A stretch of 64,000 bases of DNA from Talpa occidentalis (GCF_014898055.3 NW_023601543.1:16246933-16310932), one strand, 5' to 3'. Shown: positions 23,392 to 35,542, numbered from the stretch's first letter. Notes: generated by a model from the sequence alone, not told the origin. A program made the numbers and translations.

Positions 23392-24133
23392 GATTTAAGA
23401 ATAAAGATTATCTATAATTATGAGTAAAGTGATGCAGAAAAATTGGTTGTATCTGGATTCTTTGAATTTTTCACTGACCTTTATTGTCGTTGCTGAATCA
23501 GGGCACAGCACAGTGATATACCAATTTAGAGTTGAAGTAATTAATACTATCTTTAGAGCCTGGAGAAGCATTCAATCAATATAATCCACAGGGGAAGAAT
23601 TTAGGTTGAACATCTTCCTCATTTGGCCTTAGACTGACATTTTCACCATTTTTAAATAAACCTTTCCATTTAATGGATGGCTATTTTTGTTGGTCCACAT
23701 CCTTGGCTAAAAAGCTAGCTTGGTTCTGTTCAGTCAAACCAGGAGAAATTTTCAGTAGGTTTCACAGCATTTCTGAACAGATGATTCTGTGTGAAAGACA
23801 GCCATGTGTAGTCTGCTACCATTAATAGTAATTTGTGTTAACATTTCTTATTTTTTAAGTTGCCTTACAATGTTTCCTCGTGTACCAAATCACAATTATT
23901 ATCCCCATTTTCCAGATGAGAAAATAACAATACAGAGAGGCTAATTATCTCACTTGGAGTAACAGAATGATTTGAAGTGGGGCTTGGATTGAGTTGTCCC
24001 TTTTTTGTTTGCTTGCTTAAATTTCATTGAAGGAACATTGCTTTATATATGTTTCAGATGTGCATCATTGAGAATCAATATGTATACATATCACATGAAG
24101 TTCACTGCTAAAAGTCAAATGAGTGGTTTTTAT
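23392..24133. other. intergenic DNA with a MIR
   Basis: Apart from the MIR at 23865-23990 nothing is recognised. Confidence 0.5.
23865..23990 (+). mobile_element. MIR fragment
   Basis: The phrase ttattatccccattttccag with agatgagaaaataac and agagaggctaattat is the MIR 3' half. It runs in plus orientation. Confidence 0.75.
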
Positions 24134-24150
24134 TAAAATATTGGCAAATA

Positions 24151-25069
24151 TTTAGTAGGTCCAGAAATCTCCATACAGCTCTCCACAGTGGTTGGACCAG
24201 TTTGCACTCCCACCAACAGTGCAGAAGAGTTCCTTTTTCTCCACACCCTCGCCAACATTTGTTGTTGCTAGTTTTTTTAATATGTGCCATTCTCACTGGT
24301 GTAAGATGGTATCTCATGGTAGTTTTGATTTGCATTTCCCTGATGACAAGTGATGTTGAACATTTTTTCATATGCCTGTTGGCCATTTGCATTTCCTCTT
24401 CAGAGAAGTTTCTTTTTAGCTCTTCTGCCCATTTTTTGACTGGATTCTTTTCTTTGTTGTTGTTGAGTCTCATCAGCTCTTTGCAGATTTTTGTGATCAG
24501 TCCTTTATCATTAGTGTTGGGTGCAAAAATGTTCTCCCAGTTGCTTCCATATGATCCAGCAATTCCACTCCTAGGTATTTACCCAAAGGACACAGAAACA
24601 TCCATTCCAAAGAGCACCTGCACCCCTATGTTTATAGCAGCACTGTTTACAATAGCTAAGCTTTGGAAACAACACAAATGCCCAAAAATAGATGACTGGA
24701 TGAAGAAGATGTGGTACATATACACCATGGAATATTACTCAGCATTCAAAAAAGATAAACACATGCAATTTGCAGCAACATGGATGGCGCTGGAAGGGAT
24801 CATGCTCAGTGAAATAAGCCAAAAAGAAAAAAGAAAAATACCGGATGGTCTCACTCATAGCAGGAATCTAGAAAACTTAAATAAGGGACCAGGAAAATGA
24901 ATATAAGATAGTGAAAATCAAAATCAACAAAAAACTATGAACCAGAGACACTTTTTGGGAGGTGGGGGGCGGGAGGGGAAGGATTGGGGTCAGAATGGGG
25001 TGTTTGCAATTGTATGGGGGAATATAAAAATAAAATTCATTATTTAAAAAAAAATAAAAAAATAAAAAA
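24151..25069 (+). mobile_element. young twin-primed (5'-inverted) L1
   Basis: 24151 to about 24542 is antisense ORF2, and about 24543-25069 is sense ORF2 end plus 3' UTR. The two halves are adjacent in the element with only a few bases lost at the switch (cagttgcttccatatgatcc). A perfect 17-bp TSD taaaatattggcaaata is at 24134-24150 and 25070-25086. The sense half is very close to the 5.5-kb L1. The 232-codon frame 24202-24900 crosses the inversion and is not a protein. Confidence 0.94.
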
Positions 25070-25243
25070 TAAAATATTGGCAAATAATTCAAACCTGTCA
25101 GTAAATACCAACTAATATATAGCCTAGGTCAGTCCTTATTTCAAGCAAATTTTCAAAAACAAAAGTTAGAGAGGTTTAATTGCCTATAAGGTGGAAAGGT
25201 TCTAGGTTTAAAGTTTTTAATATTACTTAAAACTTCCTAATTT

Positions 25244-25499
25244 GGGGTCCTCTATGTTTACCTAGGTGCTAAGTCTCAGTGCAATCACGCAGATGGCCTG
25301 AGTTCCACCCCCAGCCAGGTAGCTAACCCACATATGGTGCAGCAGACCTCTCCTGTCTTGCCCACTGCTCCCCTCAGCAGTGTATTTCAGTAGATCCACC
25401 TGTTCTGCTCCCCACTCTGTCTCTGTTGAATCCTCTCACCCCCTGCAACTCTGACCTACACCCCAGGCCTTCTATGCCAAAATAAATAAAATCTTTTTA
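25244..25499 (+). mobile_element. tRNA-derived SINE, divergent subfamily C
   Basis: Head ggggtcctctatgtttacct is followed by a decayed A-box region and gagttccacccc as B box. The body has catatggtgcagcagacctc and cttctatgccaaaataaata. The perfect 15-bp TSD aaaacttcctaattt is at 25229-25243 and 25500-25514. The copy at 41.4 kb shares the catatggtgcagcagacctc and cttctatgc traits. Confidence 0.9.
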
Positions 25500-25514
25500 A
25501 AAACTTCCTAATTT

Positions 25515-26839
25515 TAAATATGTTACCACAGTTTGAATTACCTTAATATGGAGCAGTAATTAAATCAGAAGTTCACTGTTCAATACCTCTGTTCTTATAT
25601 TAAACTTAATTTAAATGTAGTGCAAATTAAGAAAATGAAAAAAAGAACTATAATTTATGAATGTGAGAAAATTGTTTAGCTACAAGTGTCACATCAAAGA
25701 TAAACAGTGAAGTTTCAAAGACTATATATAAGCATACTGCTTCTAAAAGCAACGGGTAATTGCTTTCAGTCTGTGTCAAGTTAGCTCAGTTTCTTTGCCT
25801 GATGTTATGAAACCAATGTTACACCATCAATCCCCAAATGGGTCAATTAGATTTGCTCTGTCCAGGGACAAAATCTGCACACAGAACCGTGAACAGCTGT
25901 CTCCCTAAATAGCTGTTATTGGTCACATGAAACTGTCAGCAGCAAGATAATGTGTCCTACTTAGTGCCACTCAGACCCATAAAATGAAGATAATTGTTTC
26001 TTACTGATTGTTATTTCAGAAGTGTCAATAGGTCATAGCAAGGATAGAAAGTACTTATGCATAAGCCCATCATAAAAATATAATCTTAAAATGTGATAAA
26101 TAAATGATGGCATTAGAGTCATAAAGGGTGAGGTTTGAGTCTTGTTTGCTGTACACATTGATCTCTATTCAGTTGAGGAATCAAAATGAGTTTTCAAAAG
26201 CAATTAAAAAACAAAGGAAACTGATCTTTGGCTTAGGAGATACACATATTCAGGACAATCATTTACTGAATTGATTATAATTGACCAGTCAATCAATATG
26301 TTTTTTTCTGATTAGTGCTATCACATAAAATTTTATAGTAGTATTTTCAAATGCATTAACATTAGGAAGTACTTTAGAAAAATAGCATAATAAAAAGCAC
26401 ACGAAATTATAGAGTAAGAAAAAATAGTTATTGCAAGCAAAGAAGCAGAAACTCTGGAGACAAAACCGTATTAGTGAAATGCCACTGAACATCAAGAGTT
26501 CATTGTATCTGCCACAGTGTTAGTAGAAAACTAACTTTTAGTATTTCCCTTGAGCCAAAAATTGCTTTATGCATGGTATTCTGGCAAATTTCTTTTCACA
26601 TTCTTTATCTGTCTTTCAAATCATTAGTAGGATATTGTTGGAAAAACCTAGAAGAAAAATCACAGCCTAATGAAAACAGTGAAAGAAAAATAAATTTGAT
26701 GAAATTTACTTGAACTGTTGTATTCAGTTTAACATAAGCTATAATTCAAGGTATCTTTAAGGGTGGCATTAATTTTGTGTCCAAAAAATGCTTAAAAAAA
26801 CCTAATTGACTATGGCACCAGCATCTGGAAATAAACAGA
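25515..26839. other. AT-rich intergenic DNA, nothing recognised
   Basis: No gene, RNA or repeat recognised. The frame 26289-26495 is low complexity (F/L/C-rich) and probably chance. Confidence 0.5.
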
Positions 26840-27070
26840 CATGGTGTGTAATACTGATTTTATCATTTTCTACCTGTGAGACTTCAGGCAAATTACTTAA
26901 CTGAATTATTAAATCCTTTAACTTACTTAAATTATTAACTTACTTCCAGTATCTTACTTACAGAGTAAAGATAATAATATCTTAGGATGTTTGCTGTGAT
27001 TTAACTGAACGTGCATATAAAAATTTTAACATAATGCTCTATGGTTACCTGCTTAGTATTGACATTTCTA
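26840..27070 (+). mobile_element. MIR, diverged
   Basis: Phrases ttctacctgtgagacttcag, gcaaattacttaactg and agagtaaagataataatatc follow the MIR consensus order. A short insertion of repeated aacttacttaaatt text sits in the middle. Confidence 0.7.
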
Positions 27071-27589
27071 CCCATTTGGATTGATGGGGAATAAGAAAGA
27101 TTTTATACTGAACATATATAGTGAACATATATTGTTATGACTTGAACTTTCTAAACTATGAGTTATCTTGATTCCTAGGAAGCAGGTACTCTTTAATGAA
27201 AAATTACAAAGCTATCTTTAAAAATTAATAAGTTACAATTACAGAAAAATAGTTCCTAATGTGTTCAATCAGTGATTGTGCGTTGAACACACCACAGTAG
27301 AAATCAAAAGTGATTGGCTACTTTAAACAGATTTTAAGTGGCAAATCTAAGTGTTTACAAAGGTAATCACGTTTTCTTAAAATTCAACTAAAATTCAACT
27401 AAGCAGAGAGTTTTTCACTCATTAAGGTAAAGCAAACAAAATATACTACTATAATAAGCAAATATTGACTGAAATAAAAAATGAAAGGAAATGGACAGCC
27501 CAGGAAAACCTAGACGTGAATTTTCTCTTTAAGACAACTGACACTTGAAAAAAAAAAAGTTGAAATTAACAAAATTGTATCAGGCACTT
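27071..27589. other. AT-rich spacer
   Basis: Nothing recognised. It includes a short direct repeat of aaaattcaact at 27379-27402. Confidence 0.45.
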
Positions 27590-27780
27590 ATTATGTATAA
27601 GAAAGAAATTAATATTTATTTTCTAATATGTGCCACACAGCCTAGAAGCTGCTTTATCGGTATTAGTATTAACTTAATATTTATGAATCCTCACAATTCT
27701 TGAATGCAGATGTTATCAGTCTGATCTAAGAAAACATCTAAAAAACTGGAGCTCAGAGAGGTGAAGAGACAGTTTTATCA
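27590..27780 (+). mobile_element. MIR fragment
   Basis: taatatgtgccacacagcct, aatcctcacaattc and ggagctcagagaggtgaaga follow a MIR in plus orientation. Confidence 0.65.
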
Positions 27781-27834
27781 ACCTCAAGATTCTCAAACAC
27801 TTCATGTAGTAAAGTATTTTAATTTCCAGTTTAC

Positions 27835-27897
27835 AACACCAAAAAATGTCAGACTTTTTAAGATAAGGTCCAATAGTAGTATGTTCTTTCATTCTAA
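27835..27897 (+). repeat. copy 1 of a 63-bp near-identical direct repeat
   Basis: This copy matches 29633-29695 at 61 of 63 positions. It begins aacaccaaaaaatgtcag and ends ttctttcattctaa. The flanks differ, with no poly-A tail or TSD. Family unknown. Confidence 0.9.
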
Positions 27898-28057
27898 GTA
27901 ATGAACCTGAGACCCAAAGATGTTATGTAAAACCTGCAAAACCCCACACGGGTAGTAAATGGTTTCAATATGAAACTCCACCATTAAAGCTGGATTTCTT
28001 TTATCTATCAGTAATTCTCCAAAATTAACATGAATCACAATCTCTCCTAAAAATAGA

Positions 28058-28059
<2 letters not shown>

Positions 28060-28092
<33 letters not shown>
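28060..28092. repeat. (ATT)n microsatellite
   Basis: About 11 perfect ATT units between atagac and agtctttg. Confidence 0.95.
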
Positions 28093-29632
28093 GTCTTTGT
28101 TTTAAAGACTGCTAGACGCTACCACCTATCCCCACCCACCATTTCCCCCAGAAAGAATCAGAAAGACTAGGATGGAACCCACGAGTTTATTTTGTACAAA
28201 GTGTTCAGGAGATGCTGCTGCTTCTGCTAGTCCAGGGACTATGTTCACTTTAAGAATTGCTCTGGGAATAGTAGCTAAGAAGGGTAAAGAAGTATAGTTT
28301 TAGCTGAACAAAGAAATTGAAAGACAAGAAGGTCTATTGTTAGAAACATAATGGTCAACTACAAGATCCATGTGGAAGGCAAAACAGAGCCACAAATGCT
28401 GTCATAGGGGTGACCATAGTTGAGAGAATGTAAGCCTCCCCAGTTCTTTTAGTTTTTTCCTTCATTTTCTCAGAAACAGAATAATGCATTCATTGTAAAG
28501 CTATTTGATCTGGCTTTTTAGGTACTCTTTTTGTTTTGCATTTGGCATATCTTATTTTTAGCAATACAGAACAATGCCACTGAACGGCTTGAGGAAACAT
28601 TTTTTCCATTTCATTTCTTTTGTTTGTTGGTTGGTTGTTTTTAACCAACCTCCTTTTAAGTGATAGACAGGGATTTCTCCACCTTAATGATAGAAGGATC
28701 AAGTAAATTGGATTTGAGATGTTTAATTAAGTGAGTTCACAGACAAATGGACTTGATGACTGGCAGGTTAGTGTGGTGTAGTCCACAAAGAACAACTACA
28801 ATTAGAATAAACCTGCGGACATAGATTAAGAATTTTTTTTTTCAAGGTCAAACCACAGAACTCATTTGGAAAAGAACTAACAGGATGCAGACAAAGAATC
28901 AATACCAAAATCCTGTACTGGACACATAAACAATGCAAGAATGCCTGTGAACTCTAGTCAACAACTATTGCCAATTGATCCTGGTGATAAACTGTAGCAC
29001 AAAAATATTTTATAAATATGCATTATTTCCTCTAAATGCATTGAACTATGGATGGGAGTGGTTTTAGTCTTAAGGAGAGATGTATTTCTTTGTTAAATGG
29101 TTAGAATAATAGTAAATGATTATTTTAATAAATTAGTGTAGTATAATGCACTGAAGACTAGGAAGATTTTAATATACAAAACAGGAGGCAAGAGTTGTTA
29201 AACTTTGTGCCATAACAATATGGTAGTACGTGAACTATTCATACCAATATTTTAATGCATAAAACAAAACAGAATTTCAAAGAATTATATATTGAATTAC
29301 CTATCAAATATTACTGAATTTGTTAGATAATAACATGTTTCAATATTAGTGCATTGATAAAAAATAACGTATTTTAGAAAAGTGAGATAAAATTAATTTG
29401 TTTAACATTTCAGTGTGAAGATAATTGCTGCTTAGTTTGAATAAGGCTATTAGCATGTAGGGGACCACAAATGTCATAGTGAACACCTAGTAAATTTTCA
29501 TTATTTTATATTATTTTATTTATATAATTGTTACCAGAGGAGAAAATATCTCTTTGCAAAGATATATTATTGAATATTAAATTCAAGCTTTCATAGCTCT
29601 CTTTAAAATGTAAGGAAAAACCACTCACAATG
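28093..29632. other. AT-rich intergenic DNA
   Basis: No gene or repeat recognised. The frame 28490-28702 (minus) has no similarity known to me. Confidence 0.5.
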
Positions 29633-29695
29633 AACACCAAAAAATGTCACACTTTTTAAGATAAGGTCCAATAGTAGTACGTTCTTTCATTCTAA
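29633..29695 (+). repeat. copy 2 of the 63-bp near-identical direct repeat
   Basis: Differs from 27835-27897 only at 29650 (c for g) and 29680 (c for t). The flanking DNA is unrelated to that of copy 1. Confidence 0.9.
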
Positions 29696-30104
29696 CAATC
29701 ACTGAGTTTATTCTTGGAATTTAACATATTTTCACAGTTTACATCAGAAGAAAGGATCATAAGCCTATGGTTTAACTTATATGCTATCAATGTAGAAATA
29801 ATACTCAAAAATATAGTGCTGTTTTCAGGTATTTCTATATTTTACTTTATAAATAATTTTATGGAGAATTTTATATCTCCACCTCATTTTCTTAAAGCAT
29901 TTCCTCTAGCATTTAAAGTTTTCAAGAATGTCAAGCTCTATTCTTAACACTTTCTTACAAGGAGCTTAACCAAGAAAACTTGGAATTTTATTTAAAGCTT
30001 AAGAATGGTGACCTTAGGATCTTGAATGATTTGTCTTAATCATATGGTTTAAAAGGCTGTCAGATAAATCATCCAATGCACAAAATCATTTCATTTAAAG
30101 TAAT
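29696..30104 (-). other. possible C-terminal extension of the hAT transposase fossil
   Basis: On the minus strand, short stretches such as FVHWMIYLTAF and IIQDPKVTILKL could continue the transposase beyond the SINE. They are too broken to be sure. The plus frame 29714-29947 matches nothing I know. Confidence 0.35.
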
Positions 30105-30121
30105 CTAAGAAGGATTTTTTT

Positions 30122-30376
30122 TAAAGATTTATTCATTTATGCATACAAGAGCTGGGACACTGGCCAGAGGTGTGTGTGGGTGGGGGACAGTGAGAGGATT
30201 CACCAGAGACAGAGCTGGAACAGAACAGGCAGATTGACCAAAGTACACAGCTGAGGGGAGCAGCAGTAGAGTCAGGAGAGGTCTGTTGCGCCATGTGGGT
30301 GGCTCCCTGGCCGGCCTGGGATTTGAACTCGTGCTGCGGAAGGCTGTGAACAGCTTCACAGGTTGCATCTTAACAC
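30122..30376 (-). mobile_element. tRNA-derived SINE, 5'-truncated, subfamily B/C
   Basis: On the minus strand it begins near gttaagatgcaacctgtgaa, so the first part of the tRNA region is missing. It has a degraded B box (agttcaaatccc), body blocks cctctcctgac and ctctgtctctggtg, and ends aataaatcttt. The 17-bp TSD (ctaagaaggattttttt and ctaagagggattttttt) is at 30105-30121 and 30377-30393. The host is a hAT transposase fossil. Confidence 0.88.
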
Positions 30377-31135
30377 CTAAGAGGGATTTTTTTAAGTAAA
30401 ATTTCTGCCTCTGATTTAGAAGCCACTGAATTTCCATTTTGGTAGAGCATAATATTCTTCCATTTTCTTTTGTATTATGAAAAAAAACCTTCAAAAACAG
30501 ATGCAGTAATCCATTTCTGATTTTATTGATAACATTTATGCCACTTAACAAAATTTGTTTTAGACTTGTTGCAAAAACCTTTGTTGCCAAACTTTGTTGC
30601 ATGTTTCTGCAAAAAAGCAGTGTGGCAATGACATAAGGAGATTCCTTTTTTTTCCATAAATAGCAAAAGCAGATGTATTACCAATTATTGTAGATGATCC
30701 GTCTGTACAAAGACTATGTAGCTTTTTTCCCAGTCAAATATTTGCTTGGCAAAACAACTTTTTTACCATTTCCAAACATCAACAGCTTTTGCAGTATCCA
30801 AATGGGAATCACAAAATAAGATTTCTTTTTTTGACAGTGTCAGTCTGAACTCCATAAACAATCTGTTGGCTACATTGAGATCTCTATAGTTTTATCTAGA
30901 TACATAGTCACTGGAAATGTTGAAGCTGCCAATTACTTGATGATCTGCTTCAAGAACATAGCATGGTATTTGTGTATGTAACCACTCTAATTTGTTTCTC
31001 TGTTCCATCCACAAGCCATCATGATCTATTCCAATGCAGTAATTAGTAAAATCCAGTGATTTCACTAAAGTCTCTATAGCAGTGGGGGATTCAAAATAGT
31101 GAGAAATCTCAGGGTCTAATTGGCTAGCATAATTT
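30377..31135 (-). pseudogene. decayed hAT-superfamily transposase
   Basis: Minus-strand translation in shifting frames gives pieces with the layout of ZBED5/SCAND3-like hAT transposases. They are a CDSHLDTAKAVDV block (about 30815-30770), FDWEKSY before a TD (about 30735-30690), KKESPYVIATLLFC in place of the usual His-rich segment, then INVINKIRNGLLHLF and a WLLNQ block where such proteins have EVRWLSRG. Stops and frameshifts break it throughout. The 157-codon frame 30129-30602 takes its end from the SINE. It could be a Charlie-like element or a retropseudogene of a domesticated hAT gene. Confidence 0.75.
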
Positions 31136-31934
31136 TAAAACAATAACTAGTATATATGGTACTTCAAAACTGAAATATGATAGGAAAACAGGTGAATTTT
31201 ATTGGTAACAAAATCATAGGTACTGCCAATGATACTGTAATTTGGTACTTGCATTCATAAGTTACAAAAGTTCCTGGAGTGCCTGAAATTTATCCATGGA
31301 TCTTTCAGAGACTTACAGATTTCAATTTAAGAATCCATGATCAAAAGAGTTACCAATGGACAGAATTGTTACTCCTGAGTATACCTTTAACACACAAAGT
31401 CACCCTTTCAGTCTTCTATGGATGACTTACAGTTATTTTAAGATTATTTATTTTTAACTGAGGTATTATTGGGATACTTCCCACCAGGTATTATTCACAT
31501 GACTTTTTCCACTTTTACTAGTGGATTTAAGCCTAGAGTGAACTGTTTCTCTATTATTTTATTTTTTCTCTAATCCTATTCTGAAATGAGGGGAAGAAGA
31601 GGACATTTAAGATTCCCTCCCATATGAAAGCTCAAGCTCCTAGTGAAGTTTATTTGAATTAAAAGACTCAGTAAACTCATGAAACTGCCATGAAAAATGT
31701 CAATTGGACAAAACATGAGCTTGGGGTTTGTGGTAGTTGTGGATAAGAGTGAAAATAATTGATGTACCAAACATAAATAAGGATACAAAATGGAAATTGT
31801 AGAAAATTTTCTAATACTTTTGGTATTTCTTCATAATATAACTACATTCTATTGTTTTAACCACTGAAGTTTGATACTATGAAAGTTATCTAGATTCAAA
31901 AATAATAGAATATTTCCTAAATTCTAAATTTTTT
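31136..31934. other. intergenic DNA, possible hAT non-coding end
   Basis: The area 31250-31345 (cctgaaatttatccatggat, then ctttcagagacttacagatt) resembles non-coding sequence of old DNA transposons, but I cannot name it. The rest is unrecognised. Confidence 0.35.
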
Positions 31935-32090
31935 TGGAAAGCAATTGAACCTTGAGAAATCCCTTTACTCATCTGTAAAATGGGAGTAAATATAATGCCT
32001 ATATAATAGAATTTGGGGGATGGTAAGTGACAGAATTACTATCATAAAACTCTCAGCACAACTAGACCATAGTCAATAGTCAATACATAT
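31935..32090 (+). mobile_element. MIR fragment
   Basis: cttgagaaatccctttactc followed by atctgtaaaatgggagtaaa matches the MIR core in plus orientation, with a decayed 3' part. Confidence 0.7.
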
Positions 32091-32589
32091 TATCACTCAC
32101 TATCATAATTATTATCATAGTTGATACATAAATGCAGAGGCGAATCATTGAAATATTTTAGGTAGTTAGTAGCACAGTGAAATTTGTATTTTGTAGAAGT
32201 GGTGGTGGTTATAATGATAATGGCAGCTTTTGGTGATGTTTATTTTTATCTGATTTTTAATAGCAATGTGTTAGTAATAGCTATCATTAAGACATTTTAA
32301 TAATGTTTTAATTTTGTTTCACCAAAGATATAATAATATGAATAAACTCATTGTAAGAATCCTGATACCAAGGATTTTGTAGTTTAAGTGTATGGGAAAA
32401 AAAAAAAACACCAAAATTATTGTGCCAACAACCTCAGACCATTGCCATTATGAGTTTGTCTCAATGAAGTTGAAAATGATTTTGAGTAAAGAAATTTTGT
32501 GAATCAAAGGAATTCATTCAACACAGAAAGGAAGGCATATCGTTCCTACAAATATCTAGCATTTGGAAACACACAAGAAACTATATACT
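32091..32589. other. AT-rich spacer
   Basis: Nothing recognised. Confidence 0.45.
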
Positions 32590-33415
32590 GATTTATCACA
32601 TTTGTTGAAAACTTACTATTATAGGGTTTTGATTACATTAGTGAAAACAAAATCTTCCTGCACTCATGGAGATAATATTCTAGTAGATCAGAGGGAGAGA
32701 GACAATAAGCAATACTCATCATAAATAAATCAATGAGATAGTATGCTGGAGTTGAATATAGAATTATAAATTCTAAACAGGAAGGTCATAGCAAATAGAG
32801 CTCATTTGGGCAGTAGCATTTAGGCAAGGACTTGAGTGAAGTAAGGAAGTTAAACATATTTGAAGGAGATCATTCTAGGCAGAAAAAATTACTAGTACAA
32901 ATGTAATATGTTTTCAATGTAGCTATTATGCTATAAACAATATAAGGACTTCAGTGAGGCCGAAACAATAAAGGAGGAATATTTGATGAGGTAACAGAAG
33001 TTAACATGGGAGTACAGGGACAATCATGTAAAACTTTTAAGTCAATGGAATAATTTTGATTTTTACCCTAAATTAAGGAAACATGACAAATTCTGACTAT
33101 ATTTTAAAAAATAATATTATTGACTGCAGTGTTGACAATATGTTACAGAGAGGCAAGGACAGAGGCAGGAAAACCAATTTTGAGCAAGAAATGTTAATAA
33201 ATTGAATTTAGGTGGTAATAGTGTAGGTGGTGAGAAATATATTCTAGGTATGTTTCCTAGGTTGAATAGACAGGCCTTGGTGATGGATTGAAGAGAGTGT
33301 GAAACAAAATAGTTTGGGGTCGATCAAGATGCTGAAGCCGAGCAGGTGAATTTTGAAATTACCATGAACTGAGATGAGGGACTCAAAAAGAATTGTACAA
33401 GGAATGTCATGAAAT
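32590..33415 (+). mobile_element. ancient mammalian-wide interspersed repeat, unclassified
   Basis: The succession cactcatggagataatattc, aaggacttgagtgaagtaag, gagatcattctaggcagaa, gtcaatggaataattttgat and ttggtgatggattgaagaga is a familiar old mammalian repeat text, here about 25-30% diverged by eye. I cannot give its family name with certainty. There is no coding capacity. Confidence 0.55.
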
Positions 33416-33767
33416 GCTGAAAAAAGAAATTTTAAAAAAGACATAAATAAAATATACCCCACGTTCAATGATTAGAAAACTTAATATTGTCAAAATGCCA
33501 ATACATAAAGCAATCTGAGGATTGAACAAAATCCTTATCAAAATGCCAATGATTTTGCAGAAAAAGAAAATCCAGATGAGTGGATTAAGAAGAGTGGTAT
33601 GTATACACAATGGATGAAATTTTTAAAAATTGTATTTATATGCATATAGTTATATATATGTAAAACAAAAAAGAAAACTACAATATTACCAATAAACACA
33701 AATGTAATAATCCTCAACAAAATCTTATCAAATATATCCAATGATGCATTAAAAGGAATATACTCCA

Positions 33768-34076
33768 GGGCCTCCCCAGTGGCGCAGCGGTTGAGCGCTG
33801 GGTTGCGAAGCTGCCCGCAGCCTCTGTGGCTCCGGTTCGATCCCCGGCTGCTCCCCGGCCACCGGAGGAGGGTCCCACAAGGTGTGCAGACCTCTCCTGC
33901 CGCCCGCTGCTCCCCTCAGCAGTGTACTTCGGTCCTTCTGCCTGTTCTGCTCCCCGCTCTGGCTCTGGTGAATTCTCTCACCCTCCCGCACTTCTGACTG
34001 TACCCAGTGCTTGTATAAACAAAACAAACCAACAAACAAATAAATAAAAACATGCCTTTAAAAAAAAAAAAAAAAG
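33768..34076 (+). mobile_element. tRNA-derived SINE, full length, best-preserved subfamily A
   Basis: Head gggcctccccagtggcgcag, an intact-looking A box (tggcgcagcggttgag) and B box (ggttcgatccc), the complete body and a tail of caaa/aaat repeats then 15 or more A. The TSD aggaatatactcca / aggaatatacccca is at 33754-33767 and 34077-34090. Low decay suggests a recent insertion. The frames on both strands are SINE text. Confidence 0.95.
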
Positions 34077-34677
34077 AGGAATATACCCCATGGCCAGGTA
34101 AGATATATACCAGGGACAAAACATGAGTCAACATTGGAAAATCAATCAATGTAATTCAAAACACCAATAAATGAAAGAGAAAAAACACATGATAATATCA
34201 ATGGATGCCAAGAAACTATTTGATAAGATTCAACTTCAATTTATGATGAAAATACATGAAAACCTGGGGCTAAATGGAACATTTCTTAGCATAATAAAAG
34301 CCATACATGACAAACCCACAGTTGTCATTATTGTCAATGGTGAAAATTGAATGTTTTTCCATTAAAATCTGGTACAATTTCACCACTGCTGTTCAACATA
34401 GTATCAAAGTCTGAGCTAGAGCAACTAGGCAAGAAAAGGATATAAAAGGAAACCAAATTGGGAGAGAAGAAGTAAAGATATAATCACTGGCAGACATGAT
34501 AATATACATAGAAAACCCTGAAGATTCCACCAAACTAATTGAAACAATAAAGCATTTCAGCAAAGTGGCAGGTTACAAAATCAATACACAAAGTATGAGG
34601 TGCCTTCCTGTATGGAACAATGAGCTAGAAATGGAAGAAACTAAGAAAATGATCCCATTTAAAATTGCACCAAAATA

Positions 34678-34949
34678 GGGCCTCCCCTAGTGAAACAAGG
34701 GGTTAAGCGTCAGCACTATGAAGCAATCCGCAGTTACCACAGCACAAATTTGATCCCAAGCTAGGGAGGTGAATGGCGCAGCAGACCTCTCCTGTCTCTC
34801 CCACTGCTCCCCTCAGCAGTTTATTTCAGTTAGTCTGCCTGTTCTATTTCCCACTCTGTCTCTGGTGAATCATCTCACCCCCCCCAACATGTCTGGCCAG
34901 TACCCCAGCTCTTGTATGCATAAATAAATAAATCTTTAAAAAAATAAAT
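34678..34949 (+). mobile_element. tRNA-derived SINE, subfamily B
   Basis: Head gggcctcccctagtgaaaca, then ggttaagcgtcagcactatg, B box atttgatccc, body ctctgtctctggtgaatcat and tail aaataaatcttt. The 17-bp TSD aaaattgcaccaaaata / aaaattacaccaaaata is at 34661-34677 and 34950-34966. Confidence 0.93.
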
Positions 34950-35269
34950 AAAATTACACCAAAATAAAAAGTCCCTAGGAGTAAGCTTAACACACAAGGT
35001 GAAGTACCTATAGAAACAAAACTATAATACATTTTTAAATGAACTAGAAAAGGACATAAAAAATGGATAGATATTCCCTGCTTGTGCATGGGAGGAATCA
35101 ACATTGTCAAAATGGCCATCCTACACAAAGCAATATATAGATTCACTGCAACCCCAATAAAAATATGAATGGCATTTTTTCAAAGAACCGGAACAAACAT
35201 TACTAAAATTCATTTGGAATTCAAAAAGACTGCAAATAAAGTAACCCTGACCAAAAAAGAGGAAGAATG

Positions 35270-35542
35270 ATTTTTACTTTATTATAATTAGTCTTTTTCC
35301 TGGTGCCTTATTTAGGTTTTCTAAATTCCTGCTATGAGTGAGACCATCTGGTATCTTTCTTTTTCTTTCTGGCTTATTTCACTGAACATGATAAACCAGA
35401 GACACACGGCGGAGGGTGGGGTGGGGAGGAGGGAGTTGGATCAAAAGGGGGGGGATGGGAATTATATGGGGACTATAACCAAGATGAAAATGCATACATT
35501 GTGCAAAAATGAAAAATGATGCAAAAATTATATAAAATTTTA
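35270..35542 (+). mobile_element. very short twin-primed L1
   Basis: 35270-35390 is the antisense end of ORF2 and start of the 3' UTR; 35391-35542 is the sense remainder of the same 3' UTR. In the element the two are contiguous, with a 2-base overlap (at) at the switch. The 17-bp TSD aaaaaagaggaagaatg / aaaaaagaggaaaaatg is at 35253-35269 and 35543-35559. The 3' UTR type matches the 10.7-kb L1. Only 273 bp were inserted. Confidence 0.92.

Noticed and set aside
24202..24900. 232-codon frame, the longest in the window
   Set aside because: It crosses the inversion switch of a twin-primed L1, reading antisense then sense DNA.
30129..30602. 157-codon minus frame as an intact hAT-derived gene
   Set aside because: Its end is supplied by an antisense SINE and the rest of the transposase is full of stops and frameshifts.
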